Shown: positions 4,571-5,020 of the stretch, piece after piece | Position numbering within the stretch: the stretch's first letter is position 1 | How the letters are laid out: every line of letters begins with the position of its first letter | Source: a bacterium | GTDB lineage: Bacteria > SZUA-79 > Acidulodesulfobacterales > Acidulodesulfobacteraceae | Assembly (NCBI GenBank): GCA_021813595.1 | Contig: JAKAKF010000104.1 | Coordinates: forward strand, 1 to 5,020 | DNA: 5,020 nt | Direction: 5' to 3' | Translations under genes and position numbers: made by a program | Notes under the pieces: model-generated | Seen by the model: only the letters and a program-made list of their open reading frames with translations | The model's database searches: none | What the model was told of the DNA's origin: nothing

Positions 4571-4618
4571 ACCTTGCCAAGGTGGGGGTCGCGGGTTCAA
4601 GTCCCGTTCCCCGCTCCA
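4571..4618 (+). tRNA. 3' half of tRNA-Gly(GCC), integration-site (att) remnant
   Basis: ACC-TTGCCAA-GGT gives the anticodon loop with GCC. It is followed by the T-arm (GCGGG-TTCAAGT-CCCGT), the acceptor 3' strand TCCCCGC, discriminator T and encoded CCA ending at 4618. The expected 5' acceptor strand GCGGGGA and a D-arm are absent upstream, where the sequence is AT-rich and unrelated, so this is not a functional gene on its own. Homology begins at the anticodon arm, a 13-nt perfect palindrome and a classic crossover point for tyrosine integrases. This is the pattern of a 3' tRNA fragment left by integration of a mobile element. Confidence 0.88.
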
Positions 4619-4655
4619 TATTTAATAAGGGTTTGCTGGGTTTGAAATTTCTTCA

Positions 4656-4766
4656 TCATATCCAACTGTCACACTTTTTATCCAAAACCGATATTGCCTG
4701 CCTTACATGCGCCTGCGATAGATGTGAATATCTTAAGGTCATCTTGATGTCCTTATGTCCTGTTAG
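4656..4766 (-). pseudogene. C-terminal remnant of a second tyrosine recombinase
   Basis: Reading leftward from about 4766, the frame gives TGHKDIKMTLRYSHLS and then QAHVRQAISVLDKK, ending DSWI at TGA (4656-4658). This matches the conserved end of XerC/D- and phage-type integrases (PF00589): the GH box with its third-position His, and the nucleophile Tyr in LRYSHL. Only about 36 residues remain. Upstream the frame soon meets TAA (4782-4784) and homology stops near 4763, so the gene is truncated. It is clearly different from the recombinase at 1926-2858, which ends GHGEL...DIYRGKH. Its 3' end lies 37 nt from the tRNA half and points toward it, the usual place of an integrase gene next to its tRNA attachment site. 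Confidence 0.85.
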
Positions 4767-4787
4767 ATAAGTATTATTTTTTTAAAT

Positions 4788-5020
4788 TTACGGCTTTAAT
4801 GAAGGAGAATATACGTAAACAGATATATCTCCTGGAAAACCATAGGATGAATATAAAATACGATTATTACCTGTCCCATATTGCAGAGTAATTGATCTCA
4901 GCCATTTTTTCTTTAAAACTATAGGTTTGGTATTTGCTAAGCTGCCAATAAAATCAGAAAGTTTAGGCAAAGTTCTATTATTTCTGCTTTTCATCTCATA
5001 GCATATGTTATTTGAGTTAA
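4788..5020 (-). CDS. Unassigned reading frame entering from the right edge (partial)
   Basis: The minus strand is open from the window edge to TAA at 4788-4790. The first ATG inside the window is at 4992-4994 and would give 68 residues starting MKSRNNRTLPKLSDFIGSLA and ending YSPSLKP. It has no SD, and the frame continues upstream of it, so this may be the 3' end of a longer gene that starts outside. I recognise no domain. On the opposite strand a 30-codon frame starts at 4799 (MKENIRKQIYLLENHR...), and a GGAGA-TATA/TATA-TCTCC hairpin lies at 4804-4832. Neither strand is strongly supported. Confidence 0.3.
   Translation of the reverse strand, partial: NSNNICYEMKSRNNRTLPKLSDFIGSLANTKPIVLKKKWLRSITLQYGTGNNRILYSSYGFPGDISVYVYSPSLKP

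Noticed and set aside
4558..4770. Plus-strand 70-codon frame
   Set aside because: It runs through the tRNA-Gly half and antisense to the recombinase remnant, both of which explain the sequence better.

Overview
The window looks like an AT-rich bacterial accessory region. It holds few genes and many recombination marks: one apparently intact tyrosine recombinase, remnants of one or two others, half of a tRNA-Gly gene, and a gene-free stretch of about 1.4 kb packed with inverted repeats. The tRNA half is of bacterial type, with an encoded CCA end. The exported Ser-rich propeller protein and the Shine-Dalgarno sites also fit a bacterium. I cannot place the organism from sequence alone. An uncultured Gram-negative (deltaproteobacterial-type) genome is only a guess.

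Layout. Positions 1-1163 (+) encode a membrane-targeted seven-bladed beta-propeller protein of the NHL/virginiamycin-B-lyase-like type, followed by a strong intrinsic terminator (1212-1241). Positions 1318-1533 (+) hold a doubtful small ORF whose first half contains a 12-bp inverted repeat; a GC-rich hairpin cluster follows. On the minus strand, 1926-2858 encodes a complete tyrosine recombinase, with all expected catalytic residues visible. Directly downstream, and overlapping its last bases, is a 94-codon open stretch with no ATG, GTG or TTG (1648-1932); it reads like the N-terminal core-binding domain of another recombinase. The recombinase promoter (2913-2942) has its -35 hexamer centred in a perfect 12-bp palindrome.

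From 2859 to 4232 I see no convincing gene, but at least ten separate inverted repeats. These include a nested MITE-like structure (3184-3461), a 155-nt imperfect palindrome carrying four copies of ATTTATCAA (3493-3647), and a perfect 14-bp AT-rich stem (3854-3890). A near-consensus sigma70 promoter on the minus strand (4088-4116) would transcribe leftward into this region. Positions 4233-4478 (+) encode an 81-residue membrane-anchored coiled-coil protein with its own ribosome binding site.

The right end carries the 3' half of a tRNA-Gly(GCC), from the anticodon arm to CCA (4571-4618), without a 5' half. The C-terminal remnant of a second tyrosine recombinase (4656-4766, minus) lies 37 nt beyond it. 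This is the expected scar of integration into a tRNA gene. The last 230 bases hold an unassigned minus-strand reading frame that runs off the window.

Interpretation (inference): one or more integrative elements used a tRNA-Gly as attachment site, and the window covers an element end together with older recombinase debris. The palindrome-rich stretch beside the live recombinase is the part least explained by known features; it could be a replication or recombination site, a cluster of non-autonomous elements, or a structured RNA.
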